The notes below the pieces were generated by a model, which saw only the letters and a program-made list of their open reading frames with translations, did no database searches and was not told where the DNA came from. The position numbers and the translations under genes are program-made. From positions 62,001-126,000 of the forward strand of contig JALSLR010000035.1 of NCBI GenBank assembly GCA_026988245.1: a DNA stretch of 64,000 nt. The letters run 5' to 3'. Below are positions 43,484 through 55,259 of this stretch, in pieces. Source of the DNA: Sulfurimonas sp. GTDB lineage: Bacteria > Campylobacterota > Campylobacteria > Campylobacterales > Sulfurimonadaceae. How positions within the stretch are numbered: the stretch's first letter is position 1; each line of letters begins with the position of its first letter.

Positions 43484-43993
43484 TTATTTCATCTTTTGAG
43501 TAGATTTGTCTTCATTAAGCAATTTTTGTGCCTTTTGCGTAAACTCACTTATGTAAAATGTACCAGCTTTTTGTGTCGCTTCTACATCTGCTATGTTGTC
43601 TATAAATTCATCTAAGCTCAGCTTCTCTCTAGAAGCTACGGTATGAAGCTTCATAGCATCAGTGAATTTATTTTCATTGGTAAGTCCGCTCAGTACTTCA
43701 AACAAAGCAGAAGCATCATCAATTTGATCTGCAGAATAATGCTCTATGGCATACTCATAAAGTGCTCTAAGTGTAGCAAAATCTTGTACCTCGTTCATAT
43801 CCATTTTTCGAGGAGCCTCAAGAGCATCAGTTAATCTTTCTAGCGATAAATCTAAGATATTAGCATAAAAACCACTGAGAGTTTCCTCATCAAAAAGCTC
43901 ATGTGCACTTTGTTCTAGTACATAAAGTAAAGCTATATCAGCATCCTTATGAGCGTTAAGTACTTTAGTCTTTAATTCTTCTACCTTACTCAT
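43484..43993 (-). CDS. hypothetical cytoplasmic helical protein
   Basis: A 169-residue, acidic, almost entirely helical protein with no signal or membrane segment. I cannot assign a family. It is fused in arrangement to murC (adjacent stop and start) and overlaps the aminotransferase gene upstream by eight bases. Both neighbours make peptidoglycan-precursor or diaminopimelate compounds, so a role in that pathway is possible but unproven. Confidence 0.65.
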   Translation of the reverse strand: MSKVEELKTKVLNAHKDADIALLYVLEQSAHELFDEETLSGFYANILDLSLERLTDALEAPRKMDMNEVQDFATLRALYEYAIEHYSADQIDDASALFEVLSGLTNENKFTDAMKLHTVASREKLSLDEFIDNIADVEATQKAGTFYISEFTQKAQKLLNEDKSTQKMK

Positions 43994-45125
43994 CTAAGCA
44001 CTCCTTGATTCTTTTTAGTGCATCTTTTGTTTTTGCTTCATTCTCAACTAAGGCTATTCTAATGTAGCCAATGCCTGGGTTGTTACCCTTAGCATCATCA
44101 CGCGCTAGATATTCGCCTGGTAGGACTTTAACATTATATGCTTCATAAAGTTTTTTTGTAAACTCAAGTGCATTTGGAACTTTTAACCAAATATAAAAAG
44201 TTGCTTTTGGAATCTCTACATTTAAAATCTCTTGAGCGAGTTTAAAATTATTTTTATATATTTTGCGTGAAGCACTTACATGTTCTTCATCATTCCAAGC
44301 TGCTGCGGCTGCACTTTGTAGAGGTAAGGGTGAGGCGCAACCTATATATGTACGGTACTTCATATATTCTTGAAGTATCTTAGCATCACCTGCTATAAAA
44401 CCGCTTCTAAGACCTGGAGCAGAGGAACGCTTAGAGATGGAGTTGATAACAAGAATATTTTTAAATTCTATATTTCCCATAGCTATAGATGCTTCTAGTA
44501 GTGATGGCATAGGTTCATCTGTATAAATTTCACTATAACACTCGTCATTTAAGAGAATAAAATCATGCTTGAGTGCTAAGTATACCCATTCACCAAGTTC
44601 TTTTAGACCTAGTGTTGCAGTTGTAGGGTTATTTGGAAAATTGAGAATTACTAAGTCACATTGTGCTAGTTCCTCTTCATCTATCACAGGTTTAAAATTG
44701 TTTGTTTCATCAAGATTGAGATGTAAGGTTTTTGAACGAGTAGCAATAGCTGCTCCCTCATAAATCTGATAAAAAGGATTTGTAAACGCTATAGTTGGAC
44801 TCTTAGCATCATAAAGTAAAAACTGAGGGAAGTTAAAGAGAACTTCACGTGTCCCAAATGTGGGGATGATTTGTGCATCACTGAGTTGTACATTAAAACG
44901 TTTTTTAAAAAAGTTTCGTTGTGCCTCCCTTAGGTTAGCTTCCCCTGTAGTTTTTGGATATTTTTGAAGAAGGGCTGTGCTATCACTTAGAGCTTTTTGT
45001 ATAAACTCAGGTGTATCAAACTGTGGTTCACCAATAGTTAAAATTGAAGCGGCATAGTTTTTATTTGGTATAATGTTTTTTAATAAATTGTTTAGTTTTT
45101 CAAATGGATATGGTTCGAATTTCAT
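43986..45125 (-). CDS. PLP-dependent aminotransferase, probable succinyldiaminopimelate aminotransferase
   Basis: A 379-residue class I/II aminotransferase with the fold-type I features ILNFPNNPTTATLG, LNDECYSEIYTDEP and the PLP Lys in SISKRSSAPGLRSGFIAG near residue 235. In Campylobacterota an enzyme of this kind serves as DapC in lysine and diaminopimelate synthesis. Placement just upstream of murC fits a peptidoglycan precursor role, but substrate specificity cannot be read from sequence. Exact words occur at 44088, 44379 and 44802. Confidence 0.87.
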   Translation of the reverse strand: MKFEPYPFEKLNNLLKNIIPNKNYAASILTIGEPQFDTPEFIQKALSDSTALLQKYPKTTGEANLREAQRNFFKKRFNVQLSDAQIIPTFGTREVLFNFPQFLLYDAKSPTIAFTNPFYQIYEGAAIATRSKTLHLNLDETNNFKPVIDEEELAQCDLVILNFPNNPTTATLGLKELGEWVYLALKHDFILLNDECYSEIYTDEPMPSLLEASIAMGNIEFKNILVINSISKRSSAPGLRSGFIAGDAKILQEYMKYRTYIGCASPLPLQSAAAAAWNDEEHVSASRKIYKNNFKLAQEILNVEIPKATFYIWLKVPNALEFTKKLYEAYNVKVLPGEYLARDDAKGNNPGIGYIRIALVENEAKTKDALKRIKECLDE

Positions 45126-45163
45126 ACGCGAATTATAGCTAAATTTACTAAAGGATACACTTT

Positions 45164-45946
45164 ATGAAGATTTTTTTAACGGTATTGCTCGTGTTTTTTG
45201 GCTTATTAAGCCTTTTTGTGAGCGTAGATGAAAGTGCTCTGGATATTTACAATGAAAGTTTTGATAGGGCTGTGTACTCTTTTGCACTAGCAAAAGGTTT
45301 AAATGCAGTGATCTCTGTACTTCAAAGTACAGAGATTAGTGCTAACTTTATTGTGGGTAGTACAATGGGGATTGGTCAAATCTTAGACCCTATGAATGAT
45401 TTGGTAGAAAGATTTTCATGGATTATGCTTGCATCTTCAGTATCTATTGGTGTCCAACATTTACTGCTTATTTTAGGAAAGAGCCTCTTTATAAAAGTAG
45501 CTCTTAGTGTTAGCATCATTCTTAGTTTAGTGAGTATCTGGGTTAAAAAATTACATTTTTCGTTTTCATTTATTTTGAGTTTAAAGATTGTGTTTTTGCT
45601 TTTAGTATTACGCTTTGGAGCTGTTGTGTTTATCTATGGGACACAATTATTTTATAATCAGGTCTATGCTCAGGATTTTCAAAATTCTACAAACTTTATC
45701 AATGGGTATAAAACGGAATTAATACTTGTGCAAAAACAAAAAAACATAAAAAATATAGAACAATTTTGGGTAGATATGAAGCAGAAAATGGAAGACTTTT
45801 CAAAAAAAGTTATCAAGCTTATCACCATATTTGTTGTAACTACAGTGTTATTTCCACTTTTGTTTTTATGGTTTACATTTATCCTTATACGATGGATATT
45901 TGGTTTAAAATATGACAGCGATAAGGTGCTCTTATGGTTTAGGTAG
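45164..45946 (+). CDS. hypothetical multi-helix membrane protein
   Basis: A 260-residue protein with five or six hydrophobic segments. They include an N-terminal IFLTVLLVFFGLLSLFVSV, a pair near VSIILSLVSIWV and IVFLLLVLRFGAVVFIYG, and a C-terminal LITIFVVTTVLFPLLFLWFTF, with a charged helical region before the last one. No family is recognised. It is divergent from the aminotransferase with only 38 bases between starts, and its end overlaps the ThiF-like gene on the other strand by 15 bases. Confidence 0.68.
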   Translation: MKIFLTVLLVFFGLLSLFVSVDESALDIYNESFDRAVYSFALAKGLNAVISVLQSTEISANFIVGSTMGIGQILDPMNDLVERFSWIMLASSVSIGVQHLLLILGKSLFIKVALSVSIILSLVSIWVKKLHFSFSFILSLKIVFLLLVLRFGAVVFIYGTQLFYNQVYAQDFQNSTNFINGYKTELILVQKQKNIKNIEQFWVDMKQKMEDFSKKVIKLITIFVVTTVLFPLLFLWFTFILIRWIFGLKYDSDKVLLWFR

Positions 45947-46603
45947 AGCAAATTTTTGAGTTATAAGCTCCCCCTCGTCATTAAAAAACAGATAATACAA
46001 AGTGTCTTTTTTGACACTCAGTCGAGCTAAAAATCTTAATGCTAAATTTGCTTGAAGTGATGCTATGTGCATAACGATGGGCGCTGCTATACCAGCTGGA
46101 GTTTTTTGGATGATTTTAAAGGCGTCTGTAAAAGATGCTTTTTCTATGAAGCATACTTGACCATGAAAGGCTTCAACACTGCCATATATCCAAGGTAGAT
46201 TTTTTTCTTTTGCGTAGGCATTTATATCGCCACGTGTTGGTAAGTTGTCTGTAGCATCGATAATTAAATCTACTTTTATATTTTTTTTGCTCCATGCTTT
46301 AAAGTCACACTCATGCGCAATAGCTTTGACAAAGGGGCAACGAGCTTGGATGAGTTGTGCATTGATGAGGGCCTTATTTTTGCCTTCATCACCACTTTTA
46401 AAGGCGATTTGTCTATGGATATTATGGAGTGAAACTTCATCAAAATCAACCATGTGTATCTCACCTATACCGCTTGCACCTAAGGCAAAAGCCAAGGAGG
46501 ATCCAAGTCCACCAGCACCTATGATAACTATCTTTTTATCTTGAAGTGATTTTTGAGTATCTTCCCCCCAAAGTTGAACCTGTCTGTGAAAATATTGCAT
46601 CAT
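45932..46603 (-). CDS. E1-like ThiF/MoeB/HesA family adenylyltransferase
   Basis: The 223-residue enzyme should adenylate the C-terminal Gly of a ubiquitin-like sulfur carrier such as ThiS. It has the nucleotide site IIGAGGLGSSLAFALGASG, the DFDEVSLHNIHRQ motif and DATDNLPTRGDIN. The Cys pairs that bind zinc in MoeB and ThiF are absent, and the region before AGIAAPIVMHIASLQAN has no CxxC. It is thus a shortened, zinc-free type. It overlaps the nitrilase-like gene upstream by four bases. A ThiS gene is present at 18.8 kb. Confidence 0.85.
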   Translation of the reverse strand: MMQYFHRQVQLWGEDTQKSLQDKKIVIIGAGGLGSSLAFALGASGIGEIHMVDFDEVSLHNIHRQIAFKSGDEGKNKALINAQLIQARCPFVKAIAHECDFKAWSKKNIKVDLIIDATDNLPTRGDINAYAKEKNLPWIYGSVEAFHGQVCFIEKASFTDAFKIIQKTPAGIAAPIVMHIASLQANLALRFLARLSVKKDTLYYLFFNDEGELITQKFALPKP

Positions 46604-47397
46604 GTTTGTTTCCTTTTATTGAGTGCATCTCGAAATCCCCATGCACGTCTAGACTCTAGAACTTTAGCGTGTTCTATCTCTACTATCATTAACTCTTCTT
46701 TATTCCCAAGGTGTTCTAAGAGTTCGCCATCTGGTGATGCTAAAAGAGAATCTCCATAAAACTTCCAATTATACTCTTTATCCTTGTACTCTCCAATTCG
46801 ATTGGCTCTGAGAATATAGCAGTTATTGATAAAGGCACGAGAGAGGATAAGTGATTTCCATCTTTCATACGACTCAAATGTAGAGACACTTGGCACTAAT
46901 ATACAGTCAATATTTTTAGGTTTTAATAAAGAAAAAAATCTGTCAAAATGAAGTTCATACCCACTCATAAGAGCAAATTTATAGCCATTTATCTTAAATA
47001 CCAAAGGGGTTTGTAAGGGTTCAACTCTATTTGAAAAAAATTTCTCTTCATTCCAATGTGGATAGTTTATAAGGACTTGTTGTTGATAATAAGAGGTAGA
47101 GGAGGGGGAAAACTTTGCAATGCTCTTATAAGCCTTGCCTTTTTTAACTTGTATAAGTGGGGCTATTATTGTCATGTTGTAAGTGGATGAAAGCTCTTTT
47201 AAAATCTTGTTTTGAAATACTGCTTGTTCTTGTATCATACTCATGGAGAGAGCTTGTAGTTCTTTAAAAAAAGGGTTAAGTATATATTCCCCAAGAACTA
47301 AAACTTTTACCCCTTGTTTATGAGCTATGCGAATATGGTTATAAAGTTTGGTACTACTCATCCCTTGAGAACTTAGTTGCAGGGATGCTATTTTCAC
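46600..47397 (-). CDS. carbon-nitrogen hydrolase (nitrilase) superfamily protein, likely catalytically degenerate
   Basis: A 265-residue member of the nitrilase superfamily. It has the Glu of the triad in VLVLGEYILNPF, but the usual Lys position reads YYQQQVLI, and where the Cys of the ICYDLRFPE-type motif is expected I see MSGYELHFDRFF. Two of three catalytic residues therefore seem missing by eye alignment. The beta-alpha pattern is otherwise intact (CILVPSVSTFESYERW). It starts one base after the end of xseB and overlaps the ThiF-like gene. Confidence 0.78.
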   Translation of the reverse strand: MKIASLQLSSQGMSSTKLYNHIRIAHKQGVKVLVLGEYILNPFFKELQALSMSMIQEQAVFQNKILKELSSTYNMTIIAPLIQVKKGKAYKSIAKFSPSSTSYYQQQVLINYPHWNEEKFFSNRVEPLQTPLVFKINGYKFALMSGYELHFDRFFSLLKPKNIDCILVPSVSTFESYERWKSLILSRAFINNCYILRANRIGEYKDKEYNWKFYGDSLLASPDGELLEHLGNKEELMIVEIEHAKVLESRRAWGFRDALNKRKQT

Positions 47398-47598
47398 TTA
47401 AGAGCCTTTAATCTCGGTTATTTTAATTTGAGCATTCTCTAGTATGCTTTGCGCTTGTGAAAGTTCTTTCATACCATCTTCATACGCTTTGATGCTTTCT
47501 TGTAAGGTGATATCTGGCTTCATTAAAGTTTCGAGAGTTTTTTTTGCGTTTTGTAATTTTACTTCAAATTCTTGTGTTTGTTTTTTTTCAGTTGCCAT
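47398..47598 (-). CDS. xseB: exodeoxyribonuclease VII small subunit XseB
   Basis: XseB is the small subunit of exonuclease VII, which degrades single-stranded DNA with XseA. The 66-residue protein begins MATEKKQTQEFEVKLQNAKK and has the family core LQESIKAYEDGMKELSQAQ with a helical hairpin. I start at ATG 47598 because earlier in-frame starts lie deep in metX and add non-homologous residues. It overlaps the end of metX by 11 bases. The large subunit is not in the window. Confidence 0.9.
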   Translation of the reverse strand: MATEKKQTQEFEVKLQNAKKTLETLMKPDITLQESIKAYEDGMKELSQAQSILENAQIKITEIKGS

Positions 47599-48697
47599 CA
47601 AGTGCATCCTTAATATGATTTTCAAATTTATCAAGTTCTACCAAAAAAGCATCATGTCCATAATCACTTGGGATATCAATGTATCTGTGGCTAAACTTAC
47701 CAAAACTTTTGAGTGTCTCATTGATATGTGCCATCTCTGAGGCTTTAAAAAGCATATCATTACTAAAACTAATAAGGGTTATTTTAGCAGTGATTTTTTT
47801 AAGTGCCTCAGCCAAAGTGTCAAATCCACGGGCCAAGTCATAGATATTTATAGCCTTAGTGATGTAGAGATAAGCAAGTGGATCAAACCATTTTGTAAAG
47901 TTGTACCCATTGTACTCTAAGTAGGATTCTACTTGAAATTTACCAAAGAGCTCATAGAGTCCATCTGTTAGTTTATACTCACGTCCAAATTTCTCAGCCA
48001 TAGACTCTTGTGATAAAAAGCTTATATGTCCAGCCATTCTACCAATGGCCATACCAGTTAAACCCCTCTCCTTGAGTAGTTCTGGGTCGTAGTAACCTTG
48101 TTGAAAGTCAGGGTCTTTAAGTATCGCTTCAGAGGCGACTTTGTTAAAGGCTATAGCCCAAGGTTGTGTAGCGTATGTAGTAGCAAGTGCTATGATACGT
48201 TTTGCAAAGTTTGGAAAGTGTATGCCAAACTGAAGTGCTTGCATCCCACCCATACTTCCACCTATGACTGCTTCAACTCTATGGATATCTAGTCTGTTGA
48301 AAAGTATGCGTTGTGCTTTTACCATATCTTTTATGGTGATAACTGGAAATTTGTAGCGATATTTTTCTTGTGTATGTGGTCTATCAGAGATTGGACCAGT
48401 GGAGCCAAAACAAGAGCCTATTACATTTGTGCAGATAACAAAATATTTGTTTGTATCTATAGCCTTACCAGCACCGATGAGTCCATCCCACCAGCCAGCT
48501 TTGTTTTCATCTTTATATATTCCCGCAGCATGATGGCTTCCTGTGAGTGCATGACAAACTATAATGACATTACTTTTTTCTTCATTGATATGACCATAGG
48601 TTTCGTAAGTGATATCATAAGTCTCAAGTAAACGCCCACTCTCAAGGTAGAGAGGGGAGGAGAAATGTTCAGTATGTGTCTGTAGGTTTAAGTCCAA
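47588..48697 (-). CDS. metX: homoserine O-acetyltransferase MetX
   Basis: MetX activates homoserine with acetyl-CoA for methionine synthesis. The 369-residue alpha/beta hydrolase has the oxyanion region IVCHALTGSHHAAG, the nucleophile elbow VIGGSMGGMQALQFG (Ser near residue 145), and the terminal Asp-His pair within IDIPSDYGHDAFLVE. It belongs to the acetyltransferase rather than the succinyltransferase type by overall length and motif. It pairs with metY upstream, which uses its product. Confidence 0.95.
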   Translation of the reverse strand: MDLNLQTHTEHFSSPLYLESGRLLETYDITYETYGHINEEKSNVIIVCHALTGSHHAAGIYKDENKAGWWDGLIGAGKAIDTNKYFVICTNVIGSCFGSTGPISDRPHTQEKYRYKFPVITIKDMVKAQRILFNRLDIHRVEAVIGGSMGGMQALQFGIHFPNFAKRIIALATTYATQPWAIAFNKVASEAILKDPDFQQGYYDPELLKERGLTGMAIGRMAGHISFLSQESMAEKFGREYKLTDGLYELFGKFQVESYLEYNGYNFTKWFDPLAYLYITKAINIYDLARGFDTLAEALKKITAKITLISFSNDMLFKASEMAHINETLKSFGKFSHRYIDIPSDYGHDAFLVELDKFENHIKDALDGN

Positions 48698-48755
48698 CTA
48701 ATGCTCTTTAATGAAATAATGATGCTATTTTAGCAAAACACTCTTAATAGCACTT

Positions 48756-50021
48756 TTACTTATCGAGTGCTTGTTTAATGTCAGCTATCAAGTCAGCACT
48801 TGACTCCAGTCCACAAGATATACGGATAAGACCAGAGGGGACTCCGCATGCCATCAGCTCCTCTTCACTTAATTGTTGGTGCGTTGTAGAAGCTGGATGG
48901 GTTATGATGGACTTAGAATCTCCAATGTTTACAACAAGAGAATATAGCTCAGTAGCATCGACTATCTTAGTAGCTTCTTCTAAGGAGTCAACTTCAAAAC
49001 TAAGAAGTCCACTTGAAGCTCCGTTATCAAAGTATTTTTGAGCATTTTTGTAGTTAGCATTACTTTTTAAACCTGGATAATTTACTTTTTTTACCTTAGG
49101 GTGAGACTCTAAGAACTCTGCTAGTTTAAGTGCATTGTTTGAATGCTCTTTCATACGAAGTGATAGATGCTCTAGTCCTTGAATGAAAAGCCATGAATTA
49201 AACGGTGAAGATGTAGCCCCTAAATCACGAAGAAGCGATAGTCTTGCGCGAAGTGTAAAGATAGGTAGTGGTACATCAACATAGACTAAACCATGGTACG
49301 ATGCATCTGGCTCATTGAAATGCGCATAACGTGGATTTCCCTTGAGTTTCTCAAGAAGACCTTTACGTTCTACTAAAATTCCCCCAATAGCAAGACCTTG
49401 TCCTGTAGTGTATTTTGATGCACTATGGACAGTGATGTCTGCTCCAAATTCAAATGGACGGCATAGTACAGGTGTAGCTACAGTGTTGTCTACTACTGTA
49501 AGTATCCCATGTTTGTTGGCAATAGCTGTAATAGCTTCTATATCTGCAACATCAATACTTGGGTTTGTTAATGACTCAAAAAAGATAACCTTTGTTTTGT
49601 CATCTATAAGTGCTTCGATAGAAGCAGGGTTTTGTACGTCAAAAAATCTTGATTCTATACCAAATCTTTTTAATGTATGTGTATTAAGAGTTAAACTTCC
49701 ACCATAAAGTTGTTGCGCACATACTATATTGTCTCCAGCTTCTGCTGCATTGGCTATTGCAAAAAAGATAGCACTCATACCACTTGCGGTTGCAAGGGCA
49801 GCTTCACCTCCCTCTAATGCTGCAAAACGCTTTTCAAATACATCCGTTGTAGGATTGTTTAAGCGAGTGTAGATATTGCCTAATTCTTTTAATGCAAACA
49901 AATTTGCAGCATGTTCAACATCGCGAAATTCATAAGCTGTAGTCATATAGATAGGCACAGCCATTGTCCCTTGTGAGTCTTTCTCATATCCTGCGTGAAG
50001 TGCTTTTGTTTGTAGTTCCAT
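48756..50021 (-). CDS. metY: O-acetylhomoserine sulfhydrylase MetY
   Basis: The PLP enzyme makes homocysteine from O-acetylhomoserine and sulfide. The 421-residue protein belongs to the Cys/Met metabolism family, with GGEAALATASGMSAIFFAI, TVVDNTVATPVLCRP and the PLP Lys in VHSASKYTTGQGLAIGG near residue 208. Direct use of sulfide suits a sulfur-oxidising bacterium. It lies upstream of metX on the same strand with a 58-base gap, and TAAGGATTTCTA on the minus strand precedes its ATG. Confidence 0.95.
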   Translation of the reverse strand: MELQTKALHAGYEKDSQGTMAVPIYMTTAYEFRDVEHAANLFALKELGNIYTRLNNPTTDVFEKRFAALEGGEAALATASGMSAIFFAIANAAEAGDNIVCAQQLYGGSLTLNTHTLKRFGIESRFFDVQNPASIEALIDDKTKVIFFESLTNPSIDVADIEAITAIANKHGILTVVDNTVATPVLCRPFEFGADITVHSASKYTTGQGLAIGGILVERKGLLEKLKGNPRYAHFNEPDASYHGLVYVDVPLPIFTLRARLSLLRDLGATSSPFNSWLFIQGLEHLSLRMKEHSNNALKLAEFLESHPKVKKVNYPGLKSNANYKNAQKYFDNGASSGLLSFEVDSLEEATKIVDATELYSLVVNIGDSKSIITHPASTTHQQLSEEELMACGVPSGLIRISCGLESSADLIADIKQALDK

Positions 50022-50076
50022 TAGAAATCCTTATAAATAATAATAGTATTTTAGCTAAATTGTATTAATTATGTTC

Positions 50077-50565
50077 CTATTGATCATAAATTACAGCAGT
50101 ATTTGCCAATAAGTCGTGTAAAGCTCTTTTATCTTTTCTAAAACCAACCATAATAAAGCCGATTAAAAATATAAAGGTAGAAGCGATGTAACCAATAGAA
50201 CGAGTGAGTGCTTGGGTGTTCGTGATATCTTGAAGTGTCTTAGCATCAACTATCTTTATATGAACAAATTTCTTGCCAGGAGTAGCTCCACGCCATCGTC
50301 TCCAAAAGAGCATTGTGATGAGTAAGACACTTACTTCAAAAAGTAATTCCCACTTCATAGACATTTGCGGAGCATTGTTGAGCGCAACAGTAGCGTTACC
50401 AGCCATTGCTGCTTGCATATTCTGTTGGTACTGTGCGAAGTCAAACCAGGAACCATCACTTAAGAAGTAGATAACTATGGCTAAAGGAAGTGCCAAGAAG
50501 AGTGTATCAGCAAAAGAAGCTATAAACCTAATCCAAAAACCTGCATATCTAATGTTTTCTTTCAT
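50077..50565 (-). CDS. RDD-family membrane protein
   Basis: A 162-residue membrane protein with the RDD signature: an Arg in GFWIRFIASFADTLFLALP at the first helix, and the second conserved region TPGKKFVHIKIVDA. Three or four hydrophobic helices are present. RDD proteins are of unclear function, some linked to Na+/H+ exchange. The gene lies downstream of guaB with a 38-base gap. The exact word occurs at 50239. Confidence 0.88.
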   Translation of the reverse strand: MKENIRYAGFWIRFIASFADTLFLALPLAIVIYFLSDGSWFDFAQYQQNMQAAMAGNATVALNNAPQMSMKWELLFEVSVLLITMLFWRRWRGATPGKKFVHIKIVDAKTLQDITNTQALTRSIGYIASTFIFLIGFIMVGFRKDKRALHDLLANTAVIYDQ

Positions 50566-50603
50566 CTATACCCTCTTTTAGTGTCATAAATGTAACACCT
50601 TTG

Positions 50604-53395
<2,792 letters not shown>

Positions 53396-53446
53396 AAACT
53401 GTCCTGTATATTTATAAATGAATTTTGTATTATAGCGAAATTAGAT

Positions 53447-53998
53447 TTATTTTAAGAGAGCTATATCAATTTTGCCTTGTTCGAGCGCTAAAGAATAGTT
53501 TGAGTTTATACTTGGAAAATCTTTAAAATTTCTATGGATGCTTACGTCTAGTGAGTCTTTGAGATTCTTAATATCAAGAGAGACTAACACATAGATAGTT
53601 TCAAGATTGCTTTGCCAAAGTTTTATGGTTTTAGAGTTATCAACACTCTGTTTTACTAGGCTTTGTATAGTTTGAGTGACTCTTTTTTGATACTTAACAT
53701 TGTCTATATTTTTATTTTCTATTATTTTGAAAATATTTGTCAGCTTAAGAGTTAAACTTGATGCTAGATTTTCTTTAGCATTTTTTATAGCTAAATCTCT
53801 TTGTTGCGTAAATGACAAGCTCTCTTTTTTTTGTGTACCGATAGAGTTTATAGCTCTACCTGTATGTTGTACCTTAACCCAAGAGGGTGCATTGTCTAGC
53901 TCATTGACTAATGAACTTTCAACCTGCGTAGATGAGGTACTACAGCCTGCAATAAAAAAAATACTAATAGCGAGAATAGAGAGTGCTTTGAATGTCAT
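53447..53998 (-). CDS. LPP20-like lipoprotein
   Basis: A 183-residue lipoprotein: the signal peptide ends at FFIAGC, a lipobox. The mature part has NAPSWVKVQHTGRAINSIGT followed by helices LAIKNAKENLASSLTLKL, the pattern of the LPP20 family (related to Helicobacter Lpp20 and flagellar FlgP). It is divergent from the large rightward operon that begins at 54206 and has a probable paralogue in that operon (62562). A surface or outer-membrane location is expected. Confidence 0.75.
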   Translation of the reverse strand: MTFKALSILAISIFFIAGCSTSSTQVESSLVNELDNAPSWVKVQHTGRAINSIGTQKKESLSFTQQRDLAIKNAKENLASSLTLKLTNIFKIIENKNIDNVKYQKRVTQTIQSLVKQSVDNSKTIKLWQSNLETIYVLVSLDIKNLKDSLDVSIHRNFKDFPSINSNYSLALEQGKIDIALLK

Positions 53999-54167
53999 GA
54001 ATCTTCTTTTAAGTAAGTTATCAAAGCATTCTATACTAATATAAATTAATTATTTATAAATAATAGCTTATTTGTGATATTAAGATAGGTTTAATTAGGG
54101 AAAAAATGTTACAAATCATCTTGAAAATCTGTGAATATCAGATATATATCTTCTTTTTAAGAGTTTA

Positions 54168-54173
54168 TATAAT
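54168..54173 (+). promoter_or_regulatory. -10 element for the 54-64 kb operon
   Basis: TATAAT lies 33 bases before the first ATG of the operon, in the 207-base divergent gap, preceded by a TTCTTTTTAAG tract. A good ribosome site (AAAGGG) stands before ATG 54206. The rest of the gap is AT-rich and shows no other structure that I can support. Confidence 0.5.
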
Positions 54174-54205
54174 AATATCAATTTAATGAAATCAAAGGGA
54201 AAATT

Positions 54206-55258
54206 ATGAAACAAATAAGGGTCTATCTATTGCTAATCTTACTGATGACACTCTCTCATGCAGATAGTAATTTTAGTATCTTGTATAAAATAGACAAGGG
54301 TGAAAAAAAATTAGGTTACTACGAAACAACTTTTTCTGATGCTGGAGTAAGTGCTAACTCTTATGGTGCAGCGAATCGACTTGAGATGTTTAGTACTAAA
54401 AATGTTATTTGGGAAAAAGAGGGCTTAAAAAAAGTTCATTTTTCAAAAAACAAAAAATACTTTGATTTTATAGTAGCTACAAAGCTTTCAGCTCTTGATG
54501 CTCAAACAAGAAAAAGTTATGATAGAAAGTTTAAAAAAGTAAAAAATGATAGTATGTTGTTTATCACAAAAGAGGGTAAAAAACGTATTGAGCTTTTTAA
54601 CAAAAGAAAGATTGTTATCAAAACACTGGATGAGCTTTTATCTGATATCTACAACGACAAACTCACTTATGATAAATTTATACTTTTTGAAAAATTAGGT
54701 GTGATGAAAATGGTAGCAAGTGTAAGTAAGTCAGATGATGCTGTCATAATCACAAATGCGAGTAAACATAAGCCATATATGAAGATATCCTTAACTAAAA
54801 ATCTTCCTATAAAAATAGAATCACTTCTTTCAAACTGGAGTGCTACCTTGCAAAAGAGTGGAGTAGCAGAGATAAGGGAAGTGTCGTTTCAAGATATAAT
54901 TAAAAAATCACTTTCAGATGATCTCAAAGGTGCGACTTTAAGTCTCTTAAAAGTAAAAAAAACAAAAATATCTTATGAGCTAAGTGGGAAGTTAGCGTTT
55001 ACACTCACTGATAATATAAGTTCTAAGAAATCATACAAACAAAAAGAATATTGTAAAAAGCTTCTTAAAAAATCACATTTTAAACTAAAAAAAATATCTG
55101 TCAAATCTGGTACCTGTAGTGCAGAGTTTAAAAAAACTCTTAAACTTAAACAACTTAAAAAAACACTCTTGGAGAGCTTAACAAAACAGTATCCACAGCT
55201 TAAAATGACAAAAAAAATTAAGTTTAATAAAAACAACATCACATATGAGGTACTTTAA
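54206..55258 (+). CDS. exported protein of unknown function, first gene of the envelope operon
   Basis: The 350-residue protein has a signal peptide (VYLLLILLMTLSHA) and a Lys-rich mature part with beta-type strands at the start (SNFSILYKIDKGEKKLGYYE), resembling periplasmic proteins that read or process another envelope component. Two Cys occur (KEYCKKLL, SGTCSAEF). No family is recognised. It overlaps the next frame and is the first gene of a rightward run of ten. Confidence 0.7.
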   Translation: MKQIRVYLLLILLMTLSHADSNFSILYKIDKGEKKLGYYETTFSDAGVSANSYGAANRLEMFSTKNVIWEKEGLKKVHFSKNKKYFDFIVATKLSALDAQTRKSYDRKFKKVKNDSMLFITKEGKKRIELFNKRKIVIKTLDELLSDIYNDKLTYDKFILFEKLGVMKMVASVSKSDDAVIITNASKHKPYMKISLTKNLPIKIESLLSNWSATLQKSGVAEIREVSFQDIIKKSLSDDLKGATLSLLKVKKTKISYELSGKLAFTLTDNISSKKSYKQKEYCKKLLKKSHFKLKKISVKSGTCSAEFKKTLKLKQLKKTLLESLTKQYPQLKMTKKIKFNKNNITYEVL

Positions 55259-55259
55259 A

